A DNA stretch of 61,475 nt from contig JAVEDU010000062.1 in NCBI GenBank assembly GCA_030840805.1, forward strand, positions 1 to 61,475, written 5' to 3'. The notes beneath the pieces were generated by a model, which did no database searches, was not told where the DNA came from, and saw only the letters and a program-made list of their open reading frames with translations. Origin of the DNA: Actinomycetota bacterium. GTDB lineage: Bacteria > Actinomycetota > Actinomycetes > Mycobacteriales > HKI-0501. How positions within the stretch are numbered: the first letter of the stretch is position 1; every line of letters starts with the position of its first letter. The translations under genes and the position numbers were made by a program. Shown here in pieces: positions 44,687-53,298 of this stretch.

Positions 44687-45054
44687 CCGCGGACTCCCGA
44701 ATCGGTGAAAACCGTCCAGCCAGGATAGGCCGCCGCCGGGGCCGGGCAAGGGGTCCGCGCCGGGACGGGCGGGCCGGGTCGCACCGATGTCGGGGTGGCC
44801 GCCGTGCGGCGGACCGCGGTCGTCACGGTCTCCGGCCGCGGTGCCGGGGACCGTGACACCGGCGGGGCCGTGGGTTGCGGGGCGAGGAGCAGGCCGGGCG
44901 GCAGCCAACCGGTGGCGCGCACCCGCGGTGGATCGGGCGTGCCGACCGGCGGCACCCGGCCCGCCAGCGCGGCGCCGGCGAAGAGGACGAGCCCCGCGAG
45001 CGCACACACCGCCAGTGCCCGCAGATTCTGCGTCGCGGGGGTTCGCTCCATCAT
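44485..45054 (-). CDS. Hypothetical single-span protein overlapping the hypF start
   Basis: A possible protein of up to 189 residues, starting with a basic N-terminus and one hydrophobic segment (LRALAVCALAGLVLFAGAAL), then a long Pro/Thr/Arg-rich stretch. Its ATG overlaps the stop of the gene before it (ATGA), which supports it. The final 200 bases overlap the start of hypF in another frame, and the composition there becomes unlike a protein, so a frameshift or earlier functional end is possible. Confidence 0.45.
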   Translation of the reverse strand: MMERTPATQNLRALAVCALAGLVLFAGAALAGRVPPVGTPDPPRVRATGWLPPGLLLAPQPTAPPVSRSPAPRPETVTTAVRRTAATPTSVRPGPPVPARTPCPAPAAAYPGWTVFTDSGVRGCARGSGSRAWCRASAFGPSCTPWPTGTGWAAWWATTRAACSSRSREPWRMSAPSGPRCTARPLRWR

Positions 45055-45401
45055 CGGTGCGGGAGCGCGGGCTCCGCCGGCACCGCGGCGTAGTCGCTGA
45101 GGAAATGCTCGATCGAGGTCATCTCCGAGGAGGTCTTCTCCGCGGGTGGGTCCTCGCCACGTCCGGTGGCGGGGAGCGGGTCCTCTTCGGTGTGCCGGAT
45201 GCCGCCCATGGGTCTCCACTCCGCGGGTGAGGTCGTGCCGGGGGTGCGCTCCCCGCGCACCGCTTCGCCCCCGCGAGTCGTGCACCTCGAACCGTCGACC
45301 ACCTCGACAGGCCAGAACGAGCCGGGAGTCGTCGGATCGAGGTACCGATCCCACCGGCCCGCCCTGGCCGCTTCATGGGCCGTGCACGAGGTGTGTGACA
45401 T
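45051..45401 (-). CDS. Hypothetical small protein coupled to the single-span protein
   Basis: A 116-residue hydrophilic protein beginning MSHTSCTAHEAARAGRWDRY and ending with an acidic helical part (KTSSEMTSIEHFLSDYAAVP). The ATG at 45401 has GAGG ten bases upstream; an ATG three codons earlier is the alternative. The stop overlaps the next start (ATGA), so both are probably real. I see no known domain. It lies 121 bases after the helix-turn-helix regulator gene. Confidence 0.5.
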   Translation of the reverse strand: MSHTSCTAHEAARAGRWDRYLDPTTPGSFWPVEVVDGSRCTTRGGEAVRGERTPGTTSPAEWRPMGGIRHTEEDPLPATGRGEDPPAEKTSSEMTSIEHFLSDYAAVPAEPALPHR

Positions 45402-45522
45402 CGGTGGCATGCCTCGTGTTGCCCGGCTTCGAGACTTCTCCCTGTCCAGGACGGGCACCCACCCCCGGTGCGCGGAATTCCCGACCGGGGTCGCCCCCAA
45501 TTCGGGGGAGTACCCGACGGCA

Positions 45523-47262
45523 TCACGCGAGGCCGTAGCCCGCGATCTCGTCGTCGAGGTCCCGTACCGCCCTGCTCTTCGCCCAGGGGCGGAGATGGTC
45601 GTAGGTCGCCCGGAACTCCTGGATCAATCGCGCCGAACCGTTGTGCGCCGCGAGCCACGCGGCCTGGCTCACCTGCTTGGCGGCCTGGTCGACCTCCCCG
45701 CCGGCGAGGTAGGCGCTGCCGATCCGCAGCACGGTGAACGCGCGGTTCCGCACGAACGAGTGGTCCAGGAGCGCGAACGCGCGGATCCCGCTCGTGGCGG
45801 CCTGCTCCGCGTCGTGCAGTTTCAGGTAGCAGTGGCTGCGGGTGGCCTCCAGCTGTCCCTGACTGTAGAAGTACGCCAACGAGTGGCGCGGCGCGAGCGC
45901 CGCCGCGCCGTCCACCGCGCGCTGGGCGTCGTCCAGCGCGGCGAAGCAGGCGCCCCGTTCACCCTCCATCGCGTACGCGCGGGCGGCGACGTCATGGGAG
46001 AACGCGTGCAGCAGCGGGTCGCCGGTGTGCGCCGCCCAGCCCTGCGCGGCCACCGCGTGGTCGATGCCGACGCGGGGGTGCTGCTGCCACGTCGCGAGGT
46101 GGCTCATGTGGCACAGCACCAGCGCCCCGAGGGGGGTGTCCTGCGCCTCGTGCGCCGCGGTGCGCGCCTGCTCGTAGTAGTACCAGCCGCTGTCGAAGTC
46201 GTTCAGGTCGAAGGACAGCCAGCCGGCGAAGCGGGACAGGTTCGCGAACGCGGACAGCAGCCGCGGCCGGACCCGATCCGGGCAGCCGGACAACATCCCG
46301 TAGGCGAGATTTCGCTGCGCCAGCACGGTGTCCAGCGCCGACTGCGGACCGAGCGAGTCGTCCTGCCGCATGCAGCGCCAGAGCACGCCCTCGATGTGGT
46401 CCACCACCGTGTCGTCGACGCGTGCCGGGGTCTGCACCGCCGCGACGACCCGGTCCTGCTCTCCGGGACTGAGGTTCTCGAAGATCGGGGCGGCCGTGGC
46501 GGCGGTGGCCGCCCAGCCGAGTATCCGCAGCACTTCCCGACGGTCCATGGCATGCGCCCAGGTGGAGAGAAATTGGACGAGTTGTTTGAGGACCACGTCT
46601 CGCTGTCGGGCCGACAGCGCCCGGGGGTCCTCGGAACCGGCCAGCGCGCCGACGTTGCGAAGGAGTTGGCCGGCGACGTCGCGCGGCAGCGCCATCGCGT
46701 CGCACGACGCCAGCAGAGGGGGGGCAAGGGTCCTCGCGGGCGCCTCGGCGGGTGGGTCGGGCCCGCCCGCCCCCTCGGCCCGGGGGCAGTCGGTGGCAGC
46801 GTGGTCGTACTCGCTGTAGTCCTCGCCGTCGAGCAGGTCGTTCGCCCGGCAGCAGAAGATCCGGGCGAGCCGGTTGAGGGTCTTCAGCGACGGTGTCCGG
46901 CCGCTCTTCGTCGGCCACGCCTCCCAGTACGAGATGTGCTTGTACGTGATCGGGGTCTCGCCGTCGTCGCAGGGCCACAGCGCGTTCCAGCGGTCCGCGA
47001 CCTCCTGCTGGGTGAACCCGTGGGCCAGCCGGAACGCCACCCGTGAGTTCACCTTGCGCTCCTGGCGGAGCCGGCCCGCGATCTCGCGGTACGTCCAGCC
47101 CTGCGCGCGGAGCTCGTCACGGACCGCGGCGAGTTCTTCCTTCTGGCTCTGCCGCCGAAGCTGGGCCAACGAGGCACTCCCCGATCGGGCCACGCGCGCA
47201 CGCGTGACATGGAGCCCCCTCGGCGCCCAAGAGTAGAGCCGCGCCGAGCGATCGGATACCAC
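45523..47262 (-). CDS. Helix-turn-helix regulator with TPR-like C-terminal region
   Basis: A 579-residue actinobacterial regulator type. The N-terminal part holds two helix-turn-helix-like segments (RAQGWTYREIAGRLRQERKV and AHGFTQQEVADRWNALWPCD), and the next segment (ITYKHISYWEAWP then PSLKTLNRLARIFCCRANDL) looks like an XRE-type DNA-binding domain. The remaining 400 residues are helical repeats of the TPR type (LAYFYSQGQLEATRSHCYLK and similar). Such proteins often sense a small peptide or ligand. The exact start is uncertain: in-frame GTG codons lie up to 26 codons downstream. Confidence 0.82.
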   Translation of the reverse strand: MVSDRSARLYSWAPRGLHVTRARVARSGSASLAQLRRQSQKEELAAVRDELRAQGWTYREIAGRLRQERKVNSRVAFRLAHGFTQQEVADRWNALWPCDDGETPITYKHISYWEAWPTKSGRTPSLKTLNRLARIFCCRANDLLDGEDYSEYDHAATDCPRAEGAGGPDPPAEAPARTLAPPLLASCDAMALPRDVAGQLLRNVGALAGSEDPRALSARQRDVVLKQLVQFLSTWAHAMDRREVLRILGWAATAATAAPIFENLSPGEQDRVVAAVQTPARVDDTVVDHIEGVLWRCMRQDDSLGPQSALDTVLAQRNLAYGMLSGCPDRVRPRLLSAFANLSRFAGWLSFDLNDFDSGWYYYEQARTAAHEAQDTPLGALVLCHMSHLATWQQHPRVGIDHAVAAQGWAAHTGDPLLHAFSHDVAARAYAMEGERGACFAALDDAQRAVDGAAALAPRHSLAYFYSQGQLEATRSHCYLKLHDAEQAATSGIRAFALLDHSFVRNRAFTVLRIGSAYLAGGEVDQAAKQVSQAAWLAAHNGSARLIQEFRATYDHLRPWAKSRAVRDLDDEIAGYGLA

Positions 47263-47280
47263 ATGAGATGGGGAGTCACT

Positions 47281-47772
47281 TCACATTGCGGACATTCCGC
47301 CCGGTCGATGGGGGGTGGTCTCGTCCACGAACGGGATCTTGGCCACGTACTGCCGGTACAGCTCGGCCGCGTCGCCGACGGGCAGCCGGCCGAACTCCAG
47401 CAGGGTCGCGAGACCCTCGAGTTCGGTCTTGCAGGCCTCCGCCGCGTTCACCCGGCGCTCCAGGCCCCGCGACTCGGCGAGGTTGGTCGAGATGACCGCG
47501 ACGACCGACACGACGAGCGCGCCGAGGCACAGCAGGCGCCACACCGCGGAGGTGTCGCGGAGCGAGAGGGCCCGGCCCACCGTGTCCGCGAACGACCTCC
47601 CGCCGAGCGCCGGCCCGGCCGTCAGAACGGCGGCGAGGGCGCTGCTCACGATGCTCGTCGTGATCAGGCGGTCGCGGCGCGGCCGGATCCGGCGCAGGTA
47701 CGCGGCGACCCCGGCCCGGCGCTCGCCGATCCGGTCCAGCAGTTCACGCCGACGATCGGGTACGGGCTCCAT
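47281..47772 (-). CDS. Two-span membrane protein, hypothetical
   Basis: A 163-residue protein with two hydrophobic segments (LITTSIVSSALAAVLTAGPA and VWRLLCLGALVVSVVAVIST) and a cytosolic helical tail (LAESRGLERRVNAAEACKTE). The pattern resembles SLATT/two-helix membrane proteins associated with signalling or immunity, but the resemblance is only general. GGAGG sits 11 bases before the ATG. The gene ends 19 bases before the regulator gene; the two may be in one operon. Confidence 0.68.
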   Translation of the reverse strand: MEPVPDRRRELLDRIGERRAGVAAYLRRIRPRRDRLITTSIVSSALAAVLTAGPALGGRSFADTVGRALSLRDTSAVWRLLCLGALVVSVVAVISTNLAESRGLERRVNAAEACKTELEGLATLLEFGRLPVGDAAELYRQYVAKIPFVDETTPHRPGGMSAM

Positions 47773-47803
47773 GTACCGAGGGTCCTCCGACGATGTCGCC
47801 GCG

Positions 47804-49021
47804 TCACGAGGCCGCGGCGGGTCCCCGGGAGCGCAGCACCGGCGCGAGGGCGACGGTGAACAGGACCACCAGGTAGACCACCGTGCCGGACCAGCCGGCG
47901 TGCTGGTAGACCAGCCCGCCGGCCCAGCCGCCCGCACTGCTCCCGGCGTAGTACGCGAGGAGGTACAGGCCCGAGGCCTGGGCGCGGTCGGTGTGCGCGA
48001 GGCGGCCGATCCAGCCGCTGGCCACCGCGTGCGCCCCGAAGAACCCGACCGTGAGCAGCACGACGCCCACGAGCACCGGCGCGAGCGCGTCGGGGAGCGT
48101 CAGCAGGGCCGCGGCGATCGCCAGCAGCACCGCGGCCACGAACACGCGCGGGCGGCCGAACCGGTCCGCGACCCGGCCGGCCACGGCGGAGCTCACCGTG
48201 CCACCGAGGTAGGCGAGGAAGACCAGGCCGACGGCGGACGCGGACAGTCCGAACGGCGCCTGCATCAGGCGGTACCCGATGAAGTTGTACAGCGTGACGA
48301 AGCCGCCCATCAGCACGAAGCCGGCCAGGAACAGCCGCCGCAGGGCGGCGTCGGCGAGGTGGCCGCGCACGCCCGAGGCCAGCCGTGCGGCCGAGACGGG
48401 CGGGCGGTCGACACAGCGCTGCGGGGGGAGCAGTGCGACGAACGCGACGCCGCAGGCGAGCGCGAGCACCGCGACGGCGCCGAGCCCGGCGCGCCAGCCG
48501 CCGAGGTCGGTGGCGAACCCCGCGAGCAGCCGACCGGCGAGCCCGCCCAGGCCGTTGCCGGCGATGAACAGGCCCACCGCGCCGCCGAGTGCGCTCGGGT
48601 GGAACTCGTCGGCCAGATATGCCATCGCGACGGCGGGGAGCCCGGCGACCGCGAGTCCCTGCAGGGCCCGCAGGAGGAGCAGCACGGGGTACGTGGGCGA
48701 GAGCGGCGCCAGCAGCCCGAGCACCGCCACCGCGGCGACCGACACCGCCATGACCGGGACGCGGCCGAACCGCTCCGACAGCGCGCTGATCGGGAGCACG
48801 CCGAGGGCCACGGCGGCGGTGGCGACCGACATGCTCAGCGCCGCGCTCGCGGGCGTGAGGCCGAAGTCGGCGGACAGGTGGGGGAGTACCGCCTGGGCGC
48901 TGTAGAGCACCGCGAAGATCGCGACACCCGAGACGAACATGGCCACGCTGACCCGGAGGTACGCGCGGTCCCCCGGTCGCAGCCGGGCGTCCACGGGCGC
49001 GGAGGGTGCCTCTGTCGTCAC
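47804..49021 (-). CDS. MFS drug exporter
   Basis: A 405-residue transporter with 12 hydrophobic segments. The motif A region (LSERFGRVPVMAVSVAAVAV) and an N-terminal LRPGDRAYLRVSVAMFVSGV fit the DHA1 drug:H+ antiporter type. It is divergent from a LysR gene only 47 bases away, which usually means that the regulator controls the exporter. Substrate unknown. No signal peptide. Confidence 0.93.
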   Translation of the reverse strand: MTTEAPSAPVDARLRPGDRAYLRVSVAMFVSGVAIFAVLYSAQAVLPHLSADFGLTPASAALSMSVATAAVALGVLPISALSERFGRVPVMAVSVAAVAVLGLLAPLSPTYPVLLLLRALQGLAVAGLPAVAMAYLADEFHPSALGGAVGLFIAGNGLGGLAGRLLAGFATDLGGWRAGLGAVAVLALACGVAFVALLPPQRCVDRPPVSAARLASGVRGHLADAALRRLFLAGFVLMGGFVTLYNFIGYRLMQAPFGLSASAVGLVFLAYLGGTVSSAVAGRVADRFGRPRVFVAAVLLAIAAALLTLPDALAPVLVGVVLLTVGFFGAHAVASGWIGRLAHTDRAQASGLYLLAYYAGSSAGGWAGGLVYQHAGWSGTVVYLVVLFTVALAPVLRSRGPAAAS

Positions 49022-49068
49022 CGGCCGACGGTAGACAGGTCTGCGTTCATGCGTCCAATGTATGAGTT

Positions 49069-49998
49069 GTGGACAAAATCATGGACGAGATGCATCGGTC
49101 GGACGCCCTGGCCCCGCGCCTTCGCCAGTTCGCCGTCGTCGCGCGCGAGCAGCATGTGACCAGGGCCGCGGAGCTGCTCGGCATCACCCAGTCCACGCTG
49201 AGCCGGAACATCGCGCGGCTGGAGGCCGACCTCGGCACGTCGCTGTTCCTGCGGTCCGGCCGCGGCGTGGTGCTCACCCGGGCCGGTGCGGCGCTGCTGC
49301 CGTACGTGGAGCGGGCCGCCGACGAGCTCGCCGCCGGGATGGGGAGGCTCGACGCCGACACGAGCCCGGACCACGGCCGGGTGGCGGTCGCCTTCCTGCA
49401 CTCGCTCGGGGGGCGCGCGATCCCGGCGCTGGTGCGGGAGTTCCGGACGGGGCACCCGGCGGTCCGGTTCACGCTCGTGCAGGGCAGCGACGACGTGAAC
49501 CTCGACAAGCTCCGCACCGGCGTCGTCGATCTCTGCCTGACGTCGCCGGTCCCGGACGAGCCCGGCATCGTCGCGCGGCGGCTGGACGACCAGCGGCTCG
49601 GCCTCGTGGTGCCGGGCGGTCACCGCCTGGCCGGCCGCCACCGGGTGCGGCTGGCCGAGGTCGCCGCCGAGGAGTTCGTCGGGCTCGAACGGGGCTACGG
49701 GCTGCGGCGCATCACCGACGGGTGGTGCCGGCAGGCCGGGTTCACCCCGAGGCTGGCGTTCGAGGGCGAGGAGATCGACACCGTCCTCGGGCTCGTCGCG
49801 GCCGGGCTCGGCGTGGCGCTCCTCCCGGCCGGCCTCGCCGCGGACCGCGACGACGTCGCCGAGGTCGACGTGACCGAGCCGCGGACCAGCCGGACCATCG
49901 CCCTGGCGTGGCGGGCGGGCGAACGCCTCATCGCGCCGGTGGAGGCGTTCCGCCGGTGCGTGCTGGGCTTCCGGGGGCGATTGCTCGATCCCCGGTGA
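49069..49998 (+). CDS. LysR-family transcription regulator
   Basis: A 309-residue LysR-type regulator. The winged helix-turn-helix is near the start (LRQFAVVAREQHVTRAAELL then STLSRNIARLEADLGTSLFL) and the two-lobed effector domain follows (LVVPGGHRLAGRHRVRLAEV). It is divergent from the MFS exporter gene and likely represses or activates it. The start is a GTG; an in-frame ATG 4 codons on (MDEMHRSD) is possible. Confidence 0.93.
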   Translation: MDKIMDEMHRSDALAPRLRQFAVVAREQHVTRAAELLGITQSTLSRNIARLEADLGTSLFLRSGRGVVLTRAGAALLPYVERAADELAAGMGRLDADTSPDHGRVAVAFLHSLGGRAIPALVREFRTGHPAVRFTLVQGSDDVNLDKLRTGVVDLCLTSPVPDEPGIVARRLDDQRLGLVVPGGHRLAGRHRVRLAEVAAEEFVGLERGYGLRRITDGWCRQAGFTPRLAFEGEEIDTVLGLVAAGLGVALLPAGLAADRDDVAEVDVTEPRTSRTIALAWRAGERLIAPVEAFRRCVLGFRGRLLDPR

Positions 49999-50041
49999 CC
50001 CGCTCCGGTGACCCGGTGACCCGGTGACCCGGTGACCCGCT

Positions 50042-50100
50042 CCCGTGATCACCACCGGTTCTTCGTCGTCAGGGCGCGAAATATCGGTGGTGATCACGGG
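50042..50100. repeat. 59-bp palindromic element, copy B
   Basis: 16-base perfect arms (CCCGTGATCACCACCG and its complement) around a 27-base core. Read on the minus strand it is closely similar to the copy at 19402-19460, core included. It lies after the lysR stop codon, at the head of a gap of 325 bases before the next gene, where nothing else is seen apart from that gene's promoter and ribosome-binding site. Confidence 0.88.
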
Positions 50101-50323
50101 AGCGGGACGCGCGCGACGCCGCCGGGCGCGAGTTCTGCACGAACGCCCCCGGCGCCGCCGGCCCGGCGGAGGAATGTGGCCGGGTCCGATTGCTACCGAA
50201 CCGTCCGGAGTGACCGGTTACCCCGCCCTGTCCTCTCGATGGGGGAGGGCGGCGCGCCCGGATGCTCCTACGTTCCGGGGTTTGTGGCCCGCCAGAGTCA
50301 TCCATGTTTCGGAGGGGTTAGCG

Positions 50324-51868
50324 ATGAGACTTGACCGCAGCGTGTTGGCCTGGATCGGGGTCGCCCTGGTCGGTGTAGTCGTGGTGGTGCTCGTCCTCGG
50401 CCTCTCGTTGTTCCCGCGGCTGAATGCCGCGCAGGGGGTCCTCGACGACGGGCGAGCCGCGTTCACCTCGCAGCGGGTGGCGGGTGACCGGGCCGCCATC
50501 GACATGGTGGGGAACGCGGTCACCCTCACCGACCAGATCGCCAGCGACCGGGGTGGCGCCTCGGCCGAGGTGCCGAAGCTCGTCGCGTTCGTCTCCCAGA
50601 AGACCGGGCTGCCGCCGGCCGCGGTGCTGAAGACGCTCCAGACGAAGTTCCCGCACACCACCGCGCTGCTGCAGGCCCTCCCGCTGTCGAGCGTCGCCAG
50701 TGAGACCCCGGCCCTCATCGCGTTCCTCGCCAAGACCCTGAAGCTGACACCGGCCCAGGTGACCGCCGCGCTGAGGAGCAACTTCCCGCACATCTACCAG
50801 GCCGTGAGCACGCTGCCCGCGGTCACCGGCGGCTGGTACAACGTGCCCGGCACGCAGAGCCTGACCCGGTTCGACGGGGCGCCCGTGCGGTCGGTGCCGC
50901 AGACCACCGCGTACTTCAGCAGTGACGTGGTGCCGGTGCTCGAACGTCAGCAGTCGAACTTCCAGTCCCTCGACAGCAAGGGCGGCGTCGGGTTCCTCGA
51001 CGTGCTGCTGCTCGTGATCGGGATCATCGTGATCGTGTTCGGCGGCGCGATGGCGTACCTCGCGAGCCGCGGCCCGCTGCCCCGTGGGCTCGCCACCGGT
51101 GCGTGGGGTGTCGTGGTCGTGGTCGGCGTGGCGGTGGTCGGGCTGGTACTGGCGCTGTCGCTGTTCCCGCGCCTGTCCGACGGGCAGAACCTCGTCGACG
51201 ACGCGCGGCCCGCGTTCGCGAAGGCCCGGGTGGACGGTGACCGGGCCGCCATCAACATGCTGTCCAACGTCGTCCAGGTCGCCGACCCCATCATGACCGA
51301 CCGCGGCGGCGCGGCCGCCGAGGTGCCGCAGCTGGTGGGTTTCGTCTCGCAGAAGACCGGACTCAAGCCGGCGGCGGTCCTGGCCGCGCTGAAGACGAAC
51401 GTCCCGCACACCACCGCGTTGCTCCAGGCGATCCCGCTGTCCAGCGTCTCGTCGGAGCTGCCCGGGCTGACGAGCTTCCTCGCGACCACGCTGAAGGTGT
51501 CACCCGCGCAGCTCAACAGCGCGCTCGGCACCAACTTCCCGCACCTGTACAAGTCCATCCAGCTACTGCCCGCCGTCACCGGCGGTTGGAACGACGTGCC
51601 CGGCACCGCGCAGCTCACCCGCTTCGACGGATCACCGGTCCGGACCGTGCCGCAGATCCGCGACTACTTCAGCGGTGACGTGATCCCGGTGCTGGAGAGT
51701 CAGCAGAGCAACTTCACCCGGGTCGACTCGACGTGGCCGCGGCTGACCGTGTTCGCGCCACTGCTGCTCGTCGTGGGGATCGCGGTGATCCTGTACGGCC
51801 TCGCGATGCTGCTGCTGACCCGGCGCCAGGAGCCGGCCCACGCGGGAGCGCCGGTGCGCGCGACCTGA
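50324..51868 (+). CDS. Tandemly duplicated membrane protein of unknown function
   Basis: A 514-residue protein made of two copies of a 250-residue module. Each copy has a hydrophobic span (GVALVGVVVVVLVLGLSLFP and WGVVVVVGVAVVGLVLALSL), an extracytoplasmic region that starts GDRAAI, carries VSQKTGL and PHTTALLQA-type motifs and ends with PAVTGGW and GTxxLTRFDG, and a second hydrophobic span. The two ectodomains share most of their sequence. No cysteines form a binding motif. CGGAGGGG precedes the ATG. A similar module appears in other actinobacteria as unnamed proteins; I cannot give a function. Confidence 0.85.
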   Translation: MRLDRSVLAWIGVALVGVVVVVLVLGLSLFPRLNAAQGVLDDGRAAFTSQRVAGDRAAIDMVGNAVTLTDQIASDRGGASAEVPKLVAFVSQKTGLPPAAVLKTLQTKFPHTTALLQALPLSSVASETPALIAFLAKTLKLTPAQVTAALRSNFPHIYQAVSTLPAVTGGWYNVPGTQSLTRFDGAPVRSVPQTTAYFSSDVVPVLERQQSNFQSLDSKGGVGFLDVLLLVIGIIVIVFGGAMAYLASRGPLPRGLATGAWGVVVVVGVAVVGLVLALSLFPRLSDGQNLVDDARPAFAKARVDGDRAAINMLSNVVQVADPIMTDRGGAAAEVPQLVGFVSQKTGLKPAAVLAALKTNVPHTTALLQAIPLSSVSSELPGLTSFLATTLKVSPAQLNSALGTNFPHLYKSIQLLPAVTGGWNDVPGTAQLTRFDGSPVRTVPQIRDYFSGDVIPVLESQQSNFTRVDSTWPRLTVFAPLLLVVGIAVILYGLAMLLLTRRQEPAHAGAPVRAT

Positions 51869-51883
51869 GTCGGAACAGGGGCG

Positions 51884-51913
51884 CGGGGCCGTGGGTGTAC
51901 ACCCACGGCCCCG
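51884..51913. terminator. Perfect 30-bp palindrome after the duplicated membrane protein
   Basis: Bases 51884-51913 are a perfect palindrome (CGGGGCCGTGGGTGT joined to its complement). As RNA it forms a 13-bp stem with a 4-base loop, placed 15 bases after the stop codon. It is a likely terminator. Confidence 0.8.
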
Positions 51914-52130
51914 TCGCCGTGCCCGGCATCCGGGCTGATCGCGGGGGTGACGCCGACGGCGATCCCGCGGTGCCGAGCCGGCCGGTGATCTCGCCGGCGT
52001 TCGGGCACGTGCCGTGCGCGTTCACCCCCCCCCGGCCGCCGCGCGGGTCGCCTGCCTCGGGCGCGCGGGCGCGCGGTCGTGAGCCGGCCGGCGGAGGCGC
52101 CGACCGGCTGACCGCCGGTAGCGTGGCGTC

Positions 52131-52382
52131 ATGCGAGATCCCGCGCACCCCCGCGACCGGCCGGGCACCGAGCCGGCGACCGCGCGCAGCCCGCTCACCC
52201 TGCGGGCCGTCCTCGCGGCCATCGCCATCGTGACCTGCCTCGTCGCCGCGGCGCTCGTCTCGGCGTTCGACGCCGGCGGGTCGCCGCGCTGGCTCGTCAC
52301 CCTGCTGCTGGTCGTCGCCGTGATCAGCGTGGTGGATCTGGTCGTGGTGCTGCGGCGGCTGCGCCGGCACGACCGGGGCTGA
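52131..52382 (+). CDS. Two-span membrane protein, DUF6343-like
   Basis: An 83-residue protein with a polar N-terminus (RPGTEPATARSPLTLRAVLA) and two hydrophobic spans (LAAIAIVTCLVAAALVSAFD; LVTLLLVVAVISVVDLVVVL) ending in a basic RRLRRHDRG. It resembles small actinobacterial DUF6343 proteins in length and in the TARSxLxLR motif. Its ribosome-binding site is weak. The 260 bases before it hold only the palindromic terminator and low-complexity GC-rich DNA. Confidence 0.68.
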   Translation: MRDPAHPRDRPGTEPATARSPLTLRAVLAAIAIVTCLVAAALVSAFDAGGSPRWLVTLLLVVAVISVVDLVVVLRRLRRHDRG

Positions 52383-52399
52383 TCGCCGGGGACGGCGCA

Positions 52400-52421
52400 G
52401 TCAGGTTTCGGTCAGGTTCGG
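52400..52421 (+). promoter_or_regulatory. 11-bp direct repeats, candidate OmpR-type operator
   Basis: Two 11-base units in tandem (GTCAGGTTTCG then GTCAGGTTCGG) lie 19-40 bases before the COG4705 gene. OmpR/PhoB-family regulators bind direct repeats with this 11-bp spacing, and an OmpR-type regulator gene follows directly after the COG4705 gene. The repeats may be its binding site; the position implies the promoter overlaps or lies just after them. Confidence 0.6.
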
Positions 52422-52439
52422 CGTGTTCTCCTCGCAACC

Positions 52440-53237
52440 ATGACGACCACTACGCAGCGGCCCCTGGCCGGCGCCTCGGCGCGGCAGCTCCTGAACAAGG
52501 TTCCCGAAGTCACCCTCTACTTCTGGATCATCAAGATCATGGCCACCACGGTCGGGGAGACCGCGGCCGACTTCCTGAACACGAACCTCAACCTCGGCCT
52601 GACCGGCACGACGTACCTCATGGGCGGCCTGCTGGCCGTCACGCTGGTCGCCCAGTTCCGTGCCCGGAGGTACGTGCCGGGGATCTACTGGCTCGCCGTC
52701 GTGCTGATCAGCGTGGTCGGGACCCTCATCACCGACAACCTGACGGACAACTTCGGCGTACCGCTGGCGACGACGACGGTCGTCTTCGCCGTGGCGCTCG
52801 CGGTGACCTTCGCGGCCTGGTACGCGAGCGAGCGGACGCTGTCGATCCACTCGGTCGTCACGGTGCGACGGGAGGCGTACTACTGGCTCGCCATCCTGTT
52901 CACGTTCGCGCTCGGCACCGCGGCGGGCGACCTCACCGCCGAACGGCTCGACGTCGGCTACTGGAAGTCCGCTGTCCTCTTCGGCGCGTTCATCGCGATC
53001 GTCACCGCGGCGCACTACGCCCTCGGACTGAACGCCGTGCTGGCCTTCTGGGCCGCCTACGTCCTGACCCGTCCGCTCGGTGCCTCGCTCGGCGACTACC
53101 TCTCGCAGGCACCCGCGGACGGCGGGCTCGGCCTGGGGACGGTCGGTACGAGTGCGCTGTTCCTCGTCACGATCGTGGCTCTGGTCGGCTTCCTGACCTA
53201 CACGAGGCGGGACGCGATCGAGCCCGTGGCGGCCTGA
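52440..53237 (+). CDS. COG4705-family membrane protein
   Basis: A 265-residue integral membrane protein with about eight spans. It has the family start NKVPEVTLYFWIIKIMATTV followed by GETAADFLN, and a second similar unit (RREAYYWLAILFTFALGTAA then GDLTAERLD), which indicates an internal repeat. COG4705 proteins are often next to two-component systems and are thought to act in stress or metal response; no transport function is proven. A two-component pair follows. The ATG is 18 bases after the 11-bp repeats, so no room for a distant ribosome-binding site. Confidence 0.86.
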   Translation: MTTTTQRPLAGASARQLLNKVPEVTLYFWIIKIMATTVGETAADFLNTNLNLGLTGTTYLMGGLLAVTLVAQFRARRYVPGIYWLAVVLISVVGTLITDNLTDNFGVPLATTTVVFAVALAVTFAAWYASERTLSIHSVVTVRREAYYWLAILFTFALGTAAGDLTAERLDVGYWKSAVLFGAFIAIVTAAHYALGLNAVLAFWAAYVLTRPLGASLGDYLSQAPADGGLGLGTVGTSALFLVTIVALVGFLTYTRRDAIEPVAA

Positions 53238-53298
53238 GGAGCGCAGGGCGCGGGTCCGACGCCGGTGACCCGCGGCGGCGGCGAGCAATACTGACGCC

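Noticed and set aside
45166-47046. 626-codon plus-strand frame opposite the HTH/TPR regulator
   Set aside because: No domain; regulator on the other strand has clear helix-turn-helix and helical repeat features.
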